DNA of 64,000 bases, taken from NCBI GenBank assembly GCA_036946625.1, contig JAQIIU010000002.1:1218501-1282500 (forward strand). The letters are read 5' to 3'. Positions 15,892 to 29,896 of the stretch are shown in pieces. The translations under genes and the position numbers were made by a program. The notes below the pieces were generated by a model. It saw nothing but the letters and a program-made list of their open reading frames with translations, searched no databases and was not told the DNA's origin. Numbering within the stretch: position 1 is the first letter of the stretch; every line of letters begins with the position of its first letter. The stretch is from Methylorubrum populi. GTDB taxonomy: Bacteria > Pseudomonadota > Alphaproteobacteria > Rhizobiales > Beijerinckiaceae.

Positions 15892-16560
15892 ATGGCAGCC
15901 CGCAAGACCGCCCTCCTGACCACCCGCCGGGTGATGCTCGCCGCGCTCTGCCTCGTGCCGCTCGCCGCCTGCCAATCCGCGAAGCCGGGCCTGATGGCCG
16001 GGGCCGACGACGACGCGGCCTGGTACATCGGCACGATGCCCGACAAGCCGTTCGACGTGCCGCTGGTCGACAGGTCCCGCATCGATCCGAAGTACCGCCG
16101 GCAGGAGGTCGCCTATAACGGCCCCGAGGCGCCGGGAACGATCGTCGTCGATATCGACAAGCGCCAGCTCGCCCTGGTGCAGGAGGGCGGCACCGCGCTC
16201 CAGTACGGCGTCGGCGTCGGCAAGGCCGGCTTCTCGTGGAAGGGCGACGCACGGGTCGGGCGCAAGGGGGTGTGGCCCGATTGGAGCCCGACCACGACCA
16301 TGGTCTCGCTCAATCCCGGCATCGAGCGCTCGCGCAAGGGCGGCATCGACAACCCGCTCGGCGCGCGCGCGCTCTACCTCTACCAGGGCAACCGCGACAC
16401 GTTGTTCCGCATCCACGGCACCAACGAGCCCTGGAGCATCGGCGAGCAGATGTCCTCGGGCTGCGTGCGCCTGCTCAACGAGGACATCGTCGATCTCTAC
16501 GAGCGCGTTCCCGTAGGCGCTCGGGTGATCGTGAGGCGCAGCGGAAAGTACCGCGCCTGA
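15892..16560 (+). CDS. L,D-transpeptidase (YkuD domain), lipoprotein
   Basis: 222-residue envelope protein. The N-terminus has a T-T-R-R start and a lipobox L24-A-A-C27, so it is probably a lipoprotein (an overlapping TAT-like pattern is present). The YkuD catalytic domain spans about residues 80-220, with H175-G-T-N and the S-G-C-V-R motif around the catalytic C191. Such enzymes make 3-3 cross-links or attach proteins to peptidoglycan. The ATG at 15892 was preferred over 15844 because AGGAG at 15882-15886 sits five bases upstream. Confidence 0.92.
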   Translation: MAARKTALLTTRRVMLAALCLVPLAACQSAKPGLMAGADDDAAWYIGTMPDKPFDVPLVDRSRIDPKYRRQEVAYNGPEAPGTIVVDIDKRQLALVQEGGTALQYGVGVGKAGFSWKGDARVGRKGVWPDWSPTTTMVSLNPGIERSRKGGIDNPLGARALYLYQGNRDTLFRIHGTNEPWSIGEQMSSGCVRLLNEDIVDLYERVPVGARVIVRRSGKYRA

Positions 16561-16603
16561 TCGGACCGCGCAGGGAACTTTTCGCGCCCGCCGAACGTCC
16601 TCA

Positions 16604-16629
16604 TCCCGCGGTCAAGCTTGATCGCGGGA
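16604..16629. repeat. 26-base near-perfect palindrome
   Basis: TCCCGCG-G-TCAAGCTTGA-T-CGCGGGA between the L,D-transpeptidase stop and the DUF3096 start. It has no T-run. It could be a transcription-termination or RNA-stability element, or an operator. A sequence one base from the EcfG consensus (GGAAC-N17-CGTC, 16574-16599) precedes it. Confidence 0.6.
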
Positions 16630-16651
16630 TCGACGCCGCACGAACCTGCCC

Positions 16652-16804
16652 ATGACCCTCTCCATCACGAACCTTCAGCCGATCATCGCGATCCTGGCCG
16701 GCATCCTGATCCTGATCGCCCCGCGGCTGCTCAACTACATCGTGGCGATCTATCTCATCGTCGTCGGGCTGATCGGGCTGGGTGTGCTGCGGCACTTGTC
16801 CTGA
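16652..16804 (+). CDS. DUF3096 small membrane protein, 50 residues
   Basis: Encodes a 50-residue, almost entirely hydrophobic protein with two membrane segments (about residues 9-25 and 28-46) and the DUF3096 pattern L-Q-P-I-I-A-I-L-A-G followed by R-L-L-N-Y-I-V-A-I-Y-L-I. Start at the ATG 16652, stop at 16802-16804. The ribosome site is poor. The family function is unknown; members are often found in stress regulons. Confidence 0.85.
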   Translation: MTLSITNLQPIIAILAGILILIAPRLLNYIVAIYLIVVGLIGLGVLRHLS

Positions 16805-17082
16805 GCCCCACCGCCGATCCGGAGGCTGCGGCGATGGCCGCGTTCGGGCGCGATGAAACGTGCCTGAAACCGGCGGTCGCACGGCGATCTTCGTCATCCC
16901 GTGCCCTTCGGCGCCGGGATGCCATCCCCTTTTTCGGATGGTGCTCCAGCCTCTGACAGAGCGATCACATCGTCACTCCTCCTCACGGAGCGACGCGAAG
17001 CTTATCCTTGCACTGCGACATGAGATGCGCCACGCCCGCGTGAGCGGCGCTTGGTCGCCACGTCCGTCCAGCGGAGAGACTG

Positions 17083-19749
<2,667 letters not shown>

Positions 19750-19762
19750 GACCGATGCCGCA

Positions 19763-19795
19763 AGACCCCGCGGGCCATGGCTCGCGGGGGCTTCG
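19763..19795 (+). terminator. terminator hairpin downstream of ppdK
   Basis: AGACCCCGCGGGCC / GGCTCGCGGGGGCT, with two mismatches, 14 bases after the ppdK stop. No long T-run, so moderate strength is assumed. Confidence 0.6.
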
Positions 19796-19939
19796 GGGAA
19801 GAGGCGACAAGCTTCGCAATTATTTTGCGGACAGCCCCCTGAACCCGTGTCGCGCGGGCACGTTACCTGCTAGCGGAAGACCTCAGCGCGGCGCGCGCCG
19901 ATCGGCCTTCCGACCAGGGCACCCGCGGGACTTCCAGCC

Positions 19940-20197
19940 ATGTCGAATCCCGACTCCCCTTCCGCCCTTCTCGATCATCGCACCATCGTTCCCGGCCACC
20001 GGGCGATGCAGGCCGCCTATCTCTGGATCATCGCGACGTTCGCCGCGGCGACCGGCGTGGTCGGGCTGGTCTATCTCGAAGCCGACCGCAACGGACGCGA
20101 GGCGGGCCGGATGATCGTGACGGCGCAGGGCGGCACCGGCTACGTCGCCGTCCTGGTCGACGGCATGGCCCGGCGCCACGGCCGCCCGGCGCCTTAA
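19940..20197 (+). CDS. hypothetical membrane protein, 85 residues
   Basis: Single predicted transmembrane segment at about residues 27-47 (Y-L-W-I-I-A-T-F-A-A-A-T-G-V-V-G) with a short hydrophilic N-terminus and a C-terminal region of about 38 residues. No known domain. Start at the ATG 19940. Codon composition is coding-like, but function is unknown. Confidence 0.6.
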   Translation: MSNPDSPSALLDHRTIVPGHRAMQAAYLWIIATFAAATGVVGLVYLEADRNGREAGRMIVTAQGGTGYVAVLVDGMARRHGRPAP

Positions 20198-20295
20198 CCG
20201 TCCGGCAACCACGTTCGCGATTAAACTCCACGCCGTGAGGAACGGTCGCATCGGCCTGCGCTAGGCTGGGGCTTCCGGCCGCTCGTGAGCGTGGA

Positions 20296-21207
20296 GTGTC
20301 GGCGTTGCGTACGAGACGCGTTCGAGGTCTGGGGCTCGGCCCCCGCTGGATCGTCTCGGCCGTCGTGCCGTGGATGCTGGCGAGCGGGCTTCTCATCTCC
20401 TTCACCGCGACGGCCGGCACCGACGCGACGCTGCGGCCGGGCCGACTATCCGAGCGAGATGTCGCCGCCGGTCCGCTCGCCGCCTCCACGACGTGGAGCC
20501 CGGACGTGATCGATGCCGGGCTGGTGGCGCCCGGCAGCGCGCACGAGGCCGAGCCGGGGGAGGACGGGCTGCCGGCGCCGGCCGACTCGGACGGCGCCAC
20601 GCCCGCCACACCCCGCGCCGTTGCCCTGTCCTCCGTGACGCCCGCCCCCGCCGACGCGACGCCGATCGAGGTCGCCGCCGCGAACCTCGTGCTGCCCGGC
20701 TTCTCCGCGCGCCTCGATCACGGGCCGTCCGTCCTCGACCCGCAGACGTCCACGCCGGAGGCCAAATCCCACTACGCCGACCTGATCGAACCGGAGGCGA
20801 TGGACCGCGAGCAGCGCTGCCTCGCCGAGGCGGTCTATTTCGAGGCCCGCAGCGAGTCCGAGGAAGGTCAGGCTGCGGTGGCGCAGGTGGTGCTCAACCG
20901 CGTCAAGAGCGGGCTCTATCCGTCCTCCGTCTGCGGCGTCGTCTACCAGAACCGCCACCGCTTCATGGGCTGCCAGTTCTCCTTCGCCTGCGAGGGCAAG
21001 TCGCTGCGCATCACCGACGCCGAATCCTGGCGCACCGCGACCCGCGTCGCCGGCGCGGTGATCGAGGGCCGCACCTATGTCAGCGAAGTCGGTGGCGCGA
21101 CCCACTACCACGCCGACTACGTCCGCCCCGGCTGGTCCCGCCGGCTCAAGCGCAAGGACATGATCGGCCGGCATATCTTCTATCAGTTGAAGCCGAACCA
21201 GACGTGA
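20296..21207 (+). CDS. cell wall hydrolase, SleB family
   Basis: 303-residue protein with an N-terminal membrane anchor or signal (about residues 19-40), a Pro/Ala-rich linker to about 160, and a SleB/CwlJ hydrolase domain at about 170-300: R-C-L-A-E-A-V-Y-F-E-A-R-S-E with the catalytic Glu, then V-A-Q-V-V-L-N-R-V, C-Q-F-S-F and the H-Y-H-A-D-Y-V-x-P-x-W motif. In alphaproteobacteria these are lytic-transglycosylase-like peptidoglycan enzymes rather than spore proteins. The start codon is GTG at 20296; the ribosome site is modest. Confidence 0.9.
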   Translation: MSALRTRRVRGLGLGPRWIVSAVVPWMLASGLLISFTATAGTDATLRPGRLSERDVAAGPLAASTTWSPDVIDAGLVAPGSAHEAEPGEDGLPAPADSDGATPATPRAVALSSVTPAPADATPIEVAAANLVLPGFSARLDHGPSVLDPQTSTPEAKSHYADLIEPEAMDREQRCLAEAVYFEARSESEEGQAAVAQVVLNRVKSGLYPSSVCGVVYQNRHRFMGCQFSFACEGKSLRITDAESWRTATRVAGAVIEGRTYVSEVGGATHYHADYVRPGWSRRLKRKDMIGRHIFYQLKPNQT

Positions 21208-21389
21208 GGGGCGGCGGACGGCACCGCGCCGCGGGCCGAGACTTGCCGGTGGATCGGAGACCGTTCTTGGAGCCGTCGCGGTCCTGGAGCGATCCAGGGC
21301 GCCGCATTTTCCGAAAAAAGTCGCGCCGCTGGGTCGCTTCGCCATCACTCGCGAACGACGGCTTGGCAAAAGTCACCAGACGTGCCCGC

Positions 21390-23424
<2,035 letters not shown>

Positions 23425-24106
23425 TCACGCCTCGGAGCCGGAGCGGACGTTCAGGACCGACGGGTTTTTCCTCAATCGCCCGGCGATGGCCTCGACGCTC
23501 GTCCGAGAGAGCCGCACGAAGGCGATGCTCACCTCCTCAAGGCCCTCCTCCTCGCCCGGGCGCACCACGAACTGGCGCACCCGCGAGGCCCGCTCGCCCG
23601 TGACCTCCTGCAGCGTGTCGATCGAGAGGCTGCCGGCCTTGACCGTGAGGTGGAGCGCGCGCGTCTGCATCCGGTCGCGCCAGCTCTCCTCGATCGGCTT
23701 CACCCCGGCCAGAATGCCGACGACGAGGACGGTGGCGGCGATGGCGGCGACGTAGAGACCGCCGCCGACCGCGAGTCCGATCGCCGCCACCGCCCACAGG
23801 CTCGCGGGCGGTGGTGAGGCCCTTCACCACCTCGCCGCGCAGCAGGATCGTGCCCGCGCCGAGGAAGCCGATGCCGGAGACGACCTGCGCGGCCACGCGG
23901 GAGGGATCGAGCACGACATCCTTCTGCCCGAGCACGTCGGAGAAGCCGAAGGCCGAGACCAGCATGAACAGGCAGGCGCCGACGCAGACCAGCATGTGCG
24001 TGCGCAGGCCCGCGGCCCAGAGCAGCCGCTCCCGCTCGAAGCCGATCACGCTGCCCATGGCGCCCGCGAGCACCAGCCGCGCCACCATCTCCCCGTTGCC
24101 GAGCAT
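23425..24106 (-). pseudogene. MgtC/SapB-family membrane protein gene, interrupted by a frameshift
   Basis: The N-terminal part (start 24104-24106, after GAGGAGGG) carries the MgtC core: G-x-x-I-G-F-E-R-E, G-L-R-T-H-M-L-V-C-V-G-A, G-I-G-F-L-G-A-G-T-I and V-K-G-L-T-T-A. There the frame is lost. The C-terminal part continues in another frame from about 23800 (A-A-I-G-L-A-V-G-G-G-L-Y, then a soluble ACT-like domain to 23425). At 23800-23815 the coding strand reads ACCACCGCCCGCGAGC where ACCACCGCCGCGAGC would keep the frame, so a single extra C in a run of three explains it. It is either a recent mutation or a sequencing error; both halves look otherwise intact. Confidence 0.85.
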
Positions 24107-24236
24107 CGCCCTCCTCGTATCCGCCGCGGCGTCGAGACTGCGCCCGGCGCTTCCAGGGTGCAACGCGTCCGAGCCTTGACGCTTCCGGCCGCGCGGGTCC
24201 AATGCGGCGCGAGTTTCAAGCCGTCACGGGCCGTCG

Positions 24237-25127
24237 ATGCCGCCGCTTCTCGCCCTGCCCTTCCCGGCCATCGATCCGGTCGCGGTCTCGATCGGACCGG
24301 TCGAGATCAAGTGGTACGCGCTGTCCTACATCGCCGGGCTGATCGGCGGCTGGTTCTACGCCCGCCGGCTGGCCGCGGCCGATTCCCTCTGGGGCGTGGT
24401 CAGGCGTCCGACGCTCGCCGACATCGACGACCTGATCGTCTGGGTGGCGCTCGGCGTCGTGCTCGGCGGGCGCATCGGCTACGTGCTGTTCTACAACCTG
24501 CCGCTCTACCTCGATCACCCGATGGAGATCCTGGCGATCCGCAACGGCGGCATGTCGTTCCACGGCGGCTTCCTCGGCGCGATCCTGGCGCTGCTGCTGT
24601 TCGCCCGCGCGCGGAGCCTCAACGGCTACACCATGCTCGACCTCGCCGCGGTGGTGGTGCCGATCGGCCTGTTCTTCGGGCGCATCGCCAATTTCGTGAA
24701 CGGCGAGCTGTGGGGCCGACCCGCGCCCGACTTTCCCTACGCCATCGTGTTCCCGACCGGGGGCGACGTGCCGCGCTATCCCAGCCAGTTGTTCGAGGCG
24801 GGCACGGAAGGGCTCCTGCTCTTCATCGTCATGGCTCTCGCCGTGCGGCGCTTCGGCTTCCGCAAGCCGGGCCTGCTCGGCGGCATCTTCGTGCTCGGCT
24901 ACGCGCTGACGCGCACCTTCTGCGAGTTCTTCCGCGAGCCGGACCGGCAGCTCGGCTTTCTGTTCGGCCAGGACGTGAACGCGCTGGGCGGCGGCGTCAC
25001 CATGGGCATGCTGCTCTGCGTGCCGATGGCGTTGGTCGGGCTCGTCTACATCGTGCTCGCCGCCCGCGGGGTGACGCGGCCACGGCCGAAAGGGCCGGAA
25101 ATCCAGGCCGAAGCCGGGCAGATCTGA
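24237..25127 (+). CDS. lgt: prolipoprotein diacylglyceryl transferase
   Basis: 296-residue inner-membrane enzyme that adds diacylglycerol to the lipobox cysteine of prolipoproteins. Seven hydrophobic segments are visible, with the H-G-G motif (M-S-F-H-G-G-F-L-G) and the Lgt signature G-R-I-A-N-F-V-N-G-E-L-W-G-R. The C-terminal Y-x-x-x-R-x-x-x-E-F-F-R-E-P-D region is also typical. The gene is followed after two bases by the MidA-like gene and then pgeF, a conserved order in alphaproteobacteria. Confidence 0.96.
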   Translation: MPPLLALPFPAIDPVAVSIGPVEIKWYALSYIAGLIGGWFYARRLAAADSLWGVVRRPTLADIDDLIVWVALGVVLGGRIGYVLFYNLPLYLDHPMEILAIRNGGMSFHGGFLGAILALLLFARARSLNGYTMLDLAAVVVPIGLFFGRIANFVNGELWGRPAPDFPYAIVFPTGGDVPRYPSQLFEAGTEGLLLFIVMALAVRRFGFRKPGLLGGIFVLGYALTRTFCEFFREPDRQLGFLFGQDVNALGGGVTMGMLLCVPMALVGLVYIVLAARGVTRPRPKGPEIQAEAGQI

Positions 25128-25129
25128 GC

Positions 25130-26218
25130 GTGGAGCCCGGGGCGACACCGCTTTTCGCGATCCTCGCGCGGGAGATCCGCGAGAGCGGGCCGATCGGGCT
25201 CGACCGCTACATGGCGCTCTGCCTCGGCCATCCGCGCCACGGCTACTACGCCACGCGCGATCCCTTCGGGGCGGCCGGCGACTTCGTCACCGCGCCGGAG
25301 ATCAGCCAGATGTTCGGCGAGCTGATCGGCGCCTGGGCCGCCGCGGTTCTGGCGACAATGCCGGGCGAGCGCCCTTGCCTGGTGGAACTCGGGCCCGGCC
25401 GCGGCACGCTGATGGCCGACGCGCTGCGGGCGCTCCGCGCGGCCGGCGCCGCCTTCGACCTCCACCTCGTCGAGACGAGCCCGGTCCTGCGCCGGCTCCA
25501 GGCCGAGCGGCTCGCCGGGGCCGCGCCGACCTTCCACGATTCGGTGGCGAGCCTGCCCGACGCGCCGCTCCTCGTGATCGCCAACGAGTTCTTCGACGCC
25601 CTGCCCGCCCGTCAGTTCGTGCGCACGGGGCGAGGCTGGCGCGAGCGCCGCGTCGGCCTCGCGCCGGGGGGCGATGCGCTGGCCTTCGGCCTCGATCCGG
25701 AGCCCGACCCGCGCCTCTCGGCGGAGGCGCCCGAGGGCGCCGTGCTCACCCTGCCGAGTCAAGGGCTCGCCGTGATGCGCGACCTCTGCCGACGCCTCGT
25801 CGCCCGGGGCGGTGCCCTGCTCGCCATCGATTACGGTCACGACCGATCCCGTTTCGGCGATACCTTTCAGGCCCTCGCCGACCATCGCTTCGCCGATCCG
25901 CTGGCCCGACCGGGCGCGGCGGATCTGACCCTTCACGTCGATTTCGGAGCGCTCGCCCGCGCCGCCCTCGTGGAGGGCGCGGCGGTGCACGGACCCGTCA
26001 CGCAGCGCGATTTCCTGTTTGGGCTCGGGCTGGCGGCCCGCGCCGAGCGGCTCTCGGCCCGTGCGACGCCGGCCCAGGCCGAGGCGATCGGAGCTGCCTT
26101 CGCCCGCCTGACCGATCCCGATCCGCACGGCATGGGGGCCCTGTTCAAGGTGCTCGGCGTGAGCCATCCGGCGCTGGGCCCCCTGCCGGCGCTCCCGCCT
26201 CCCGTCGAGAGACCCTGA
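25130..26218 (+). CDS. SAM-dependent methyltransferase, MidA/NDUFAF7 family (DUF185)
   Basis: 362-residue homologue of NDUFAF7/MidA, which in mitochondria dimethylates an arginine of complex I subunit NDUFS2 during assembly. Features: N-terminal G-P-I-G-L-D-R-Y-M and H-P-x-H-G-Y-Y substrate-side motifs, D-F-V-T-A-P-E-I-S-Q-M-F-G-E, the SAM loop V-E-L-G-P-G-R-G-T-L at about residues 82-91, and I-A-N-E-F-F-D-A-L-P. The start is GTG at 25130, two bases after the lgt stop, so it is translated with lgt. The bacterial role in complex I assembly is inferred from family. Confidence 0.88.
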   Translation: MEPGATPLFAILAREIRESGPIGLDRYMALCLGHPRHGYYATRDPFGAAGDFVTAPEISQMFGELIGAWAAAVLATMPGERPCLVELGPGRGTLMADALRALRAAGAAFDLHLVETSPVLRRLQAERLAGAAPTFHDSVASLPDAPLLVIANEFFDALPARQFVRTGRGWRERRVGLAPGGDALAFGLDPEPDPRLSAEAPEGAVLTLPSQGLAVMRDLCRRLVARGGALLAIDYGHDRSRFGDTFQALADHRFADPLARPGAADLTLHVDFGALARAALVEGAAVHGPVTQRDFLFGLGLAARAERLSARATPAQAEAIGAAFARLTDPDPHGMGALFKVLGVSHPALGPLPALPPPVERP

Positions 26219-26224
26219 GAGCCC

Positions 26225-26992
26225 ATGTTCATCGAAGCGCCCGAACTCAGCTCGCACTCTTACGTGCGGCACGCCTTCTTCACTCGGCAGGGCGGCGTCT
26301 CGGAAGGGCTCTACGCGTCGCTGAACGGCGGGATCGGCTCGCAGGACGAGGCGGCGCGGGTCGGCGAGAATCGGGCGCGGATGTGCGCGCAGCTCGGACT
26401 GCCGAGCGGGAATCTCGTCAGCCTCTATCAGGTCCACTCGGCCGAGGTGGTCACCGTCGAAGCGCCCTTCCCCCTCGCCGAGCGTCCGAAGGCGGATGCC
26501 ATGGTGACCCGCGTTCCCGGCCTCGCGCTCGGCATCGCCACCGCCGATTGCGGCCCGATCCTGTTCGCCGATCCGGAGAATCGGGTCGTCGGCGCCGCCC
26601 ATGCCGGATGGAAGGGCGCACTCGGCGGTGTCGTCGAGGCGACGGTGACGGCAATGGAGGTGCTCGGCGCGCAGCGCGAAAACATCGTCGCCGTCCTCGG
26701 GCCGACGATCTCGCAGCCCTCCTACGAAGTCGGCGCCGAGTTCGTGGATCGCTTCCGTGCCGAGGTGCCCGATTCCGAGCGGTTCTTCGCGGGGGGGCGG
26801 CCGGGCCATGCCCAGTTCGACCTTCCAGCCTTCATTCTCGATCGGCTGGCGCAGGCGGGCATCGGCGAGGCGGCCTCGCTCGGCCTGTGCACCTATGCCG
26901 ACTCCGACCGATTCTACAGCTTCCGGCGCACCACACACCGGAAAGAGCCCGATTACGGCCGACTGATCTCGGCGATTGCACTGACGCCCTGA
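26225..26992 (+). CDS. pgeF: peptidoglycan editing factor / purine nucleoside phosphorylase family (YfiH/PgeF)
   Basis: 255-residue protein of the multicopper-polyphenol-oxidoreductase (YfiH) family. The metal-binding residues appear as Q-V-H-S, T-A-D-C-G-P and A-A-H-A-G-W-K-G, in the normal order. Family members prevent misincorporation of L-Ser for L-Ala in peptidoglycan and also have purine nucleoside phosphorylase/deaminase activity. It lies six bases after the MidA-like gene, third in an lgt operon. The ATG at 26225 has GAGA upstream. Confidence 0.92.
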   Translation: MFIEAPELSSHSYVRHAFFTRQGGVSEGLYASLNGGIGSQDEAARVGENRARMCAQLGLPSGNLVSLYQVHSAEVVTVEAPFPLAERPKADAMVTRVPGLALGIATADCGPILFADPENRVVGAAHAGWKGALGGVVEATVTAMEVLGAQRENIVAVLGPTISQPSYEVGAEFVDRFRAEVPDSERFFAGGRPGHAQFDLPAFILDRLAQAGIGEAASLGLCTYADSDRFYSFRRTTHRKEPDYGRLISAIALTP

Positions 26993-27391
26993 CGGTTTAT
27001 CTTACAGAATTCACAAAAATCGTTGCATCGATGCAACGCCCGCCGCAAGGGCACCCACGGCCAGGCTTTTGTGCGCTGAAGCACTCGCATCCCGCGCCGC
27101 ATCCATCGTAAGCCTTCCGACGTCGCGGAACGCCGTGGTTGTATCCCTGCGACAATCTGTCCGGAACCGTCACCAAAAAAGCTCGGCCGTAAGTGAACCT
27201 TGGCCGTTTGGCGGCGTTTCCCGGTTGGCAACGACGGCAGTCTAAAGACCACTGCCACAAAGGGGCCGCCTTCTGGACGGTCGGCGTGGTCGAGCCGCAA
27301 CAGCATCTTCCGGGATGCTGCAATAGATACGGGGCACCGTGCCGCTCCGCTTCCCTGGAGGCGGCGGCACAGTCTAAAGAGGATCAGAGTG
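26993..27391. other. intergenic region: promoter region of the outer-membrane protein gene
   Basis: 399 bases, AT-richer near its left end. It holds the promoter and long leader of the porin gene. I see no small gene with a credible ribosome site and no exact stress promoter. Confidence 0.5.
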
Positions 27392-28279
27392 ATGAAATCC
27401 TTCCTTCGCGCCGGTACGGCCATGGCCGGCATCGCCTTCGCCGGTTCGGCGCTCGCCGCCGACCTCCCGCGCCGCGCGGCTCCCCCGCCGGTGTTCCAGC
27501 CGGTGCCGGTCTTCACCTGGACGGGCTTCTACGCCGGTTTCAACGCCGGTTACGGCTTCGGCACCGGTAACGACAACAACACCCCGACCGTGATCGGCGT
27601 CGGCCCCGCCAGCGGCCTCGTCGGCGCCGGCACCACCGCGGTTGTCGCCTTCAACAACCGCCGCAGCGACGAAGGCTTCGTCGGCGGTGGTCAGATCGGC
27701 TACAACTACCAGTTCACCCCGGGCTCCGGTGTCGTGATCGGTGTCGAGGCCGACGCCCAGTACGTCGATTTCGGCCGTGACCGGAACCGCTTCGCCCTGG
27801 CCGGCGGCCCGCTCCTGGCCGGCACCCAGGTGTTCAACCCGAACGGCCTGTCGGGCCTCGACTTCTTCGGCACCGTCCGCGGCCGCCTCGGCTACGCCTT
27901 CGACCGCACCCTCGTGTACGGCACCGGCGGCTTCGCCTACGGCTCCGGCGGCGGCTCCGACTTCGGCCTGCCCGGCGGTTCCTCCGACGACTTCCGCACC
28001 GGCTGGGCCGCCGGTGGTGGTATCGAGTACGCTCTCCCGACCGACTCGTTCCTGAACTTCTTCAAGTCCTCGGCCGTCACGCTGAAGGTCGAAGGTCTGT
28101 ACGTGAACCTCGATCGCGGCAACCGTCTGAACGGCGCCTTCGGTGCCACCCCGGCCGGCAACCTCGTCTACACGAACAGCCCGGGCGTCGTGCTCGCCTC
28201 CGGCAGCGTTGCCCGTCAGCGCGAGACCGAGTTCGCCGTCGTCCGCGCCGGCCTGAACTACAAGTTCGGCTCGTACTGA
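27392..28279 (+). CDS. outer-membrane beta-barrel protein (Omp25/RopB-like porin family)
   Basis: 295-residue protein with a signal peptide (about residues 1-22, A-L-A-A-D) and an eight-strand barrel of the alphaproteobacterial Omp25/31 type: W-T-G-F-Y-A-G-F-N-A-G-Y-G-F, G-F-V-G-G-G-Q-I-G-Y-N-Y-Q, F-F-G-T-V-R-G-R-L-G-Y-A and a C-terminal V-R-A-G-L-N-Y-K-F. It is an abundant structural surface protein in related bacteria. The ATG at 27392 follows AGAGGA. The strong ribosome site, long leader and dedicated terminator fit high expression. Confidence 0.92.
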   Translation: MKSFLRAGTAMAGIAFAGSALAADLPRRAAPPPVFQPVPVFTWTGFYAGFNAGYGFGTGNDNNTPTVIGVGPASGLVGAGTTAVVAFNNRRSDEGFVGGGQIGYNYQFTPGSGVVIGVEADAQYVDFGRDRNRFALAGGPLLAGTQVFNPNGLSGLDFFGTVRGRLGYAFDRTLVYGTGGFAYGSGGGSDFGLPGGSSDDFRTGWAAGGGIEYALPTDSFLNFFKSSAVTLKVEGLYVNLDRGNRLNGAFGATPAGNLVYTNSPGVVLASGSVARQRETEFAVVRAGLNYKFGSY

Positions 28280-28326
28280 GACCCAATAGCCGGCGGTTCC
28301 TCAGCGAACCGCCGGACATCGTTCGG

Positions 28327-28356
28327 AAAAGCCCGGCCTCGCGGCCGGGCTTTTTT
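28327..28356 (+). terminator. Rho-independent terminator
   Basis: AAAAGCCCGGCC / GGCCGGGCTTTT stem with a 4-base loop and six T. It ends the porin transcript. A second, weaker hairpin (CGGCGGTTC / GAACCGCCG) lies just before it at 28290-28315. Confidence 0.93.
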
Positions 28357-28502
28357 GTCGTCCGCTGAAGACAAACCGACCGATTCCGGCCGCGGCGAGA
28401 ACGGACAATCGCTGGACGCCCCCTGACAAAAGCTCGACCGGCCCCCATCTCGTAACCGCCGTGCGGTGACGACGCCGTCGGCGCCTTCAGGAGGACGGCT
28501 CC

Positions 28503-29228
28503 ATGAACAGCGAAGAACGCGACATCATCAACGGCATCTTCCAGCGCCTCGAACAGGCCTCCGGCCAGCCCCGTGACGCCGATGCCGAGCGCTTCATCGC
28601 CGAGAAGCTGCGCAGCCAGCCCTACGCCCCCTACGCGATGGCCCAGTTGATCTACGTGCAGGAGGAGGCGATCAAGAGTCTCAACCAGCAGCTCGAGCAG
28701 GCCCGCAGCCAAGCCCAGTCCCAGCCCTCGGGCGGCGGCTTCCTATCGAGCATCTTCGGCGGCGGCCAGCGCTCCGAGCCGCAGCGCCCGGCCGGCCAGC
28801 CCTGGGGCCAGCAGGGCGGATACGGCGGTCCGCAGCAGGGTTACGGCCAGCCCGGCGGGTACGGCAGTGCACCTCAAGGCGGCCCCTGGGGTGGCCAGCC
28901 GCAGCAGCCGGCCCGCGGCGGCGGCGGCTTCCTCGCCACCGCCCTGCCGATGGCGGCCGGTGCGGCCGGCGGCATGCTGCTCGGCAGCGCCCTCTCCAAC
29001 GCCTTCGCAGGCGGCCATTCCGCCCTCGGCAGCGCCGCCGCGGCAGGCCTCGGCGGGGGCGGCGAGACGATCGTCGAGAACAACGACTTCGGCGGCGGGG
29101 GCGACCAGGATCTCGGCTCGGCGCTGGGCGGCAGCGACGGCGGCTTCCAGGATGCCTCGTTCGGCGGCGATTCCGGCGGTGACTTCGGCGGCGATCTCGG
29201 CGACGGCGGCGACGACGACTGGGCCTGA
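28503..29228 (+). CDS. DUF2076 domain protein
   Basis: 241-residue protein. Residues 1-80 match the DUF2076 pattern: M-N-S-E-E-R-D-I-I, then I-F-Q-R-L, D-A-E-R-F-I-A-E, Y-A-M-A-Q-L-I-Y-V-Q-E and a helix with L-N-Q-Q-L-E-Q-A. A long Gly/Gln/Pro-rich segment follows, with a short hydrophobic glycine-zipper-like stretch (A-L-P-M-A-A-G-A-A-G-G-M-L-L-G) at about 150-170, and a highly acidic Gly/Asp-rich tail. Function is not established; the hydrophobic region suggests membrane association. Followed by a terminator at 29258-29290. Confidence 0.88.
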   Translation: MNSEERDIINGIFQRLEQASGQPRDADAERFIAEKLRSQPYAPYAMAQLIYVQEEAIKSLNQQLEQARSQAQSQPSGGGFLSSIFGGGQRSEPQRPAGQPWGQQGGYGGPQQGYGQPGGYGSAPQGGPWGGQPQQPARGGGGFLATALPMAAGAAGGMLLGSALSNAFAGGHSALGSAAAAGLGGGGETIVENNDFGGGGDQDLGSALGGSDGGFQDASFGGDSGGDFGGDLGDGGDDDWA

Positions 29229-29257
29229 TCCCGCCTGATCTGCCCCGACGGATCGAA

Positions 29258-29290
29258 AAGCCCGGAGCCGGTGGAACCGGTGCCGGGCTT
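29258..29290 (+). terminator. Rho-independent terminator of the DUF2076 gene
   Basis: AAGCCCGG-AGCCGGT / ACCGGT-GCCGGGCTT hairpin with a 3-base loop, 30 bases after the stop. Confidence 0.8.
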
Positions 29291-29383
29291 CTTCGCTCGA
29301 GTCTGTCGGTGTGTGCGGAAGCGGGAAGTGTATCGGCAATAGAGTGAACCGGGTCGGGTTTCCCGGAGGCCGTTTGATTTGGG

Positions 29384-29872
<489 letters not shown>

Positions 29873-29880
<8 letters not shown>

Positions 29881-29896
29881 TGAGGCTCTCGAAGGA
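29873..29896. repeat. degenerate copy of the dispersed palindrome
   Basis: CCTCATCCTGAGG followed by CTCTCGAAGGA resembles the left arm of the palindrome at 5467-5601. It sits exactly where the transposase remnant loses its normal N-terminus, so the element may mark the insertion or recombination junction. Confidence 0.5.

Noticed and set aside
20239..20262. GGAAC with CGCT before the SleB gene as an EcfG promoter
   Set aside because: Spacer is 15 bases and the -10 element is mismatched.
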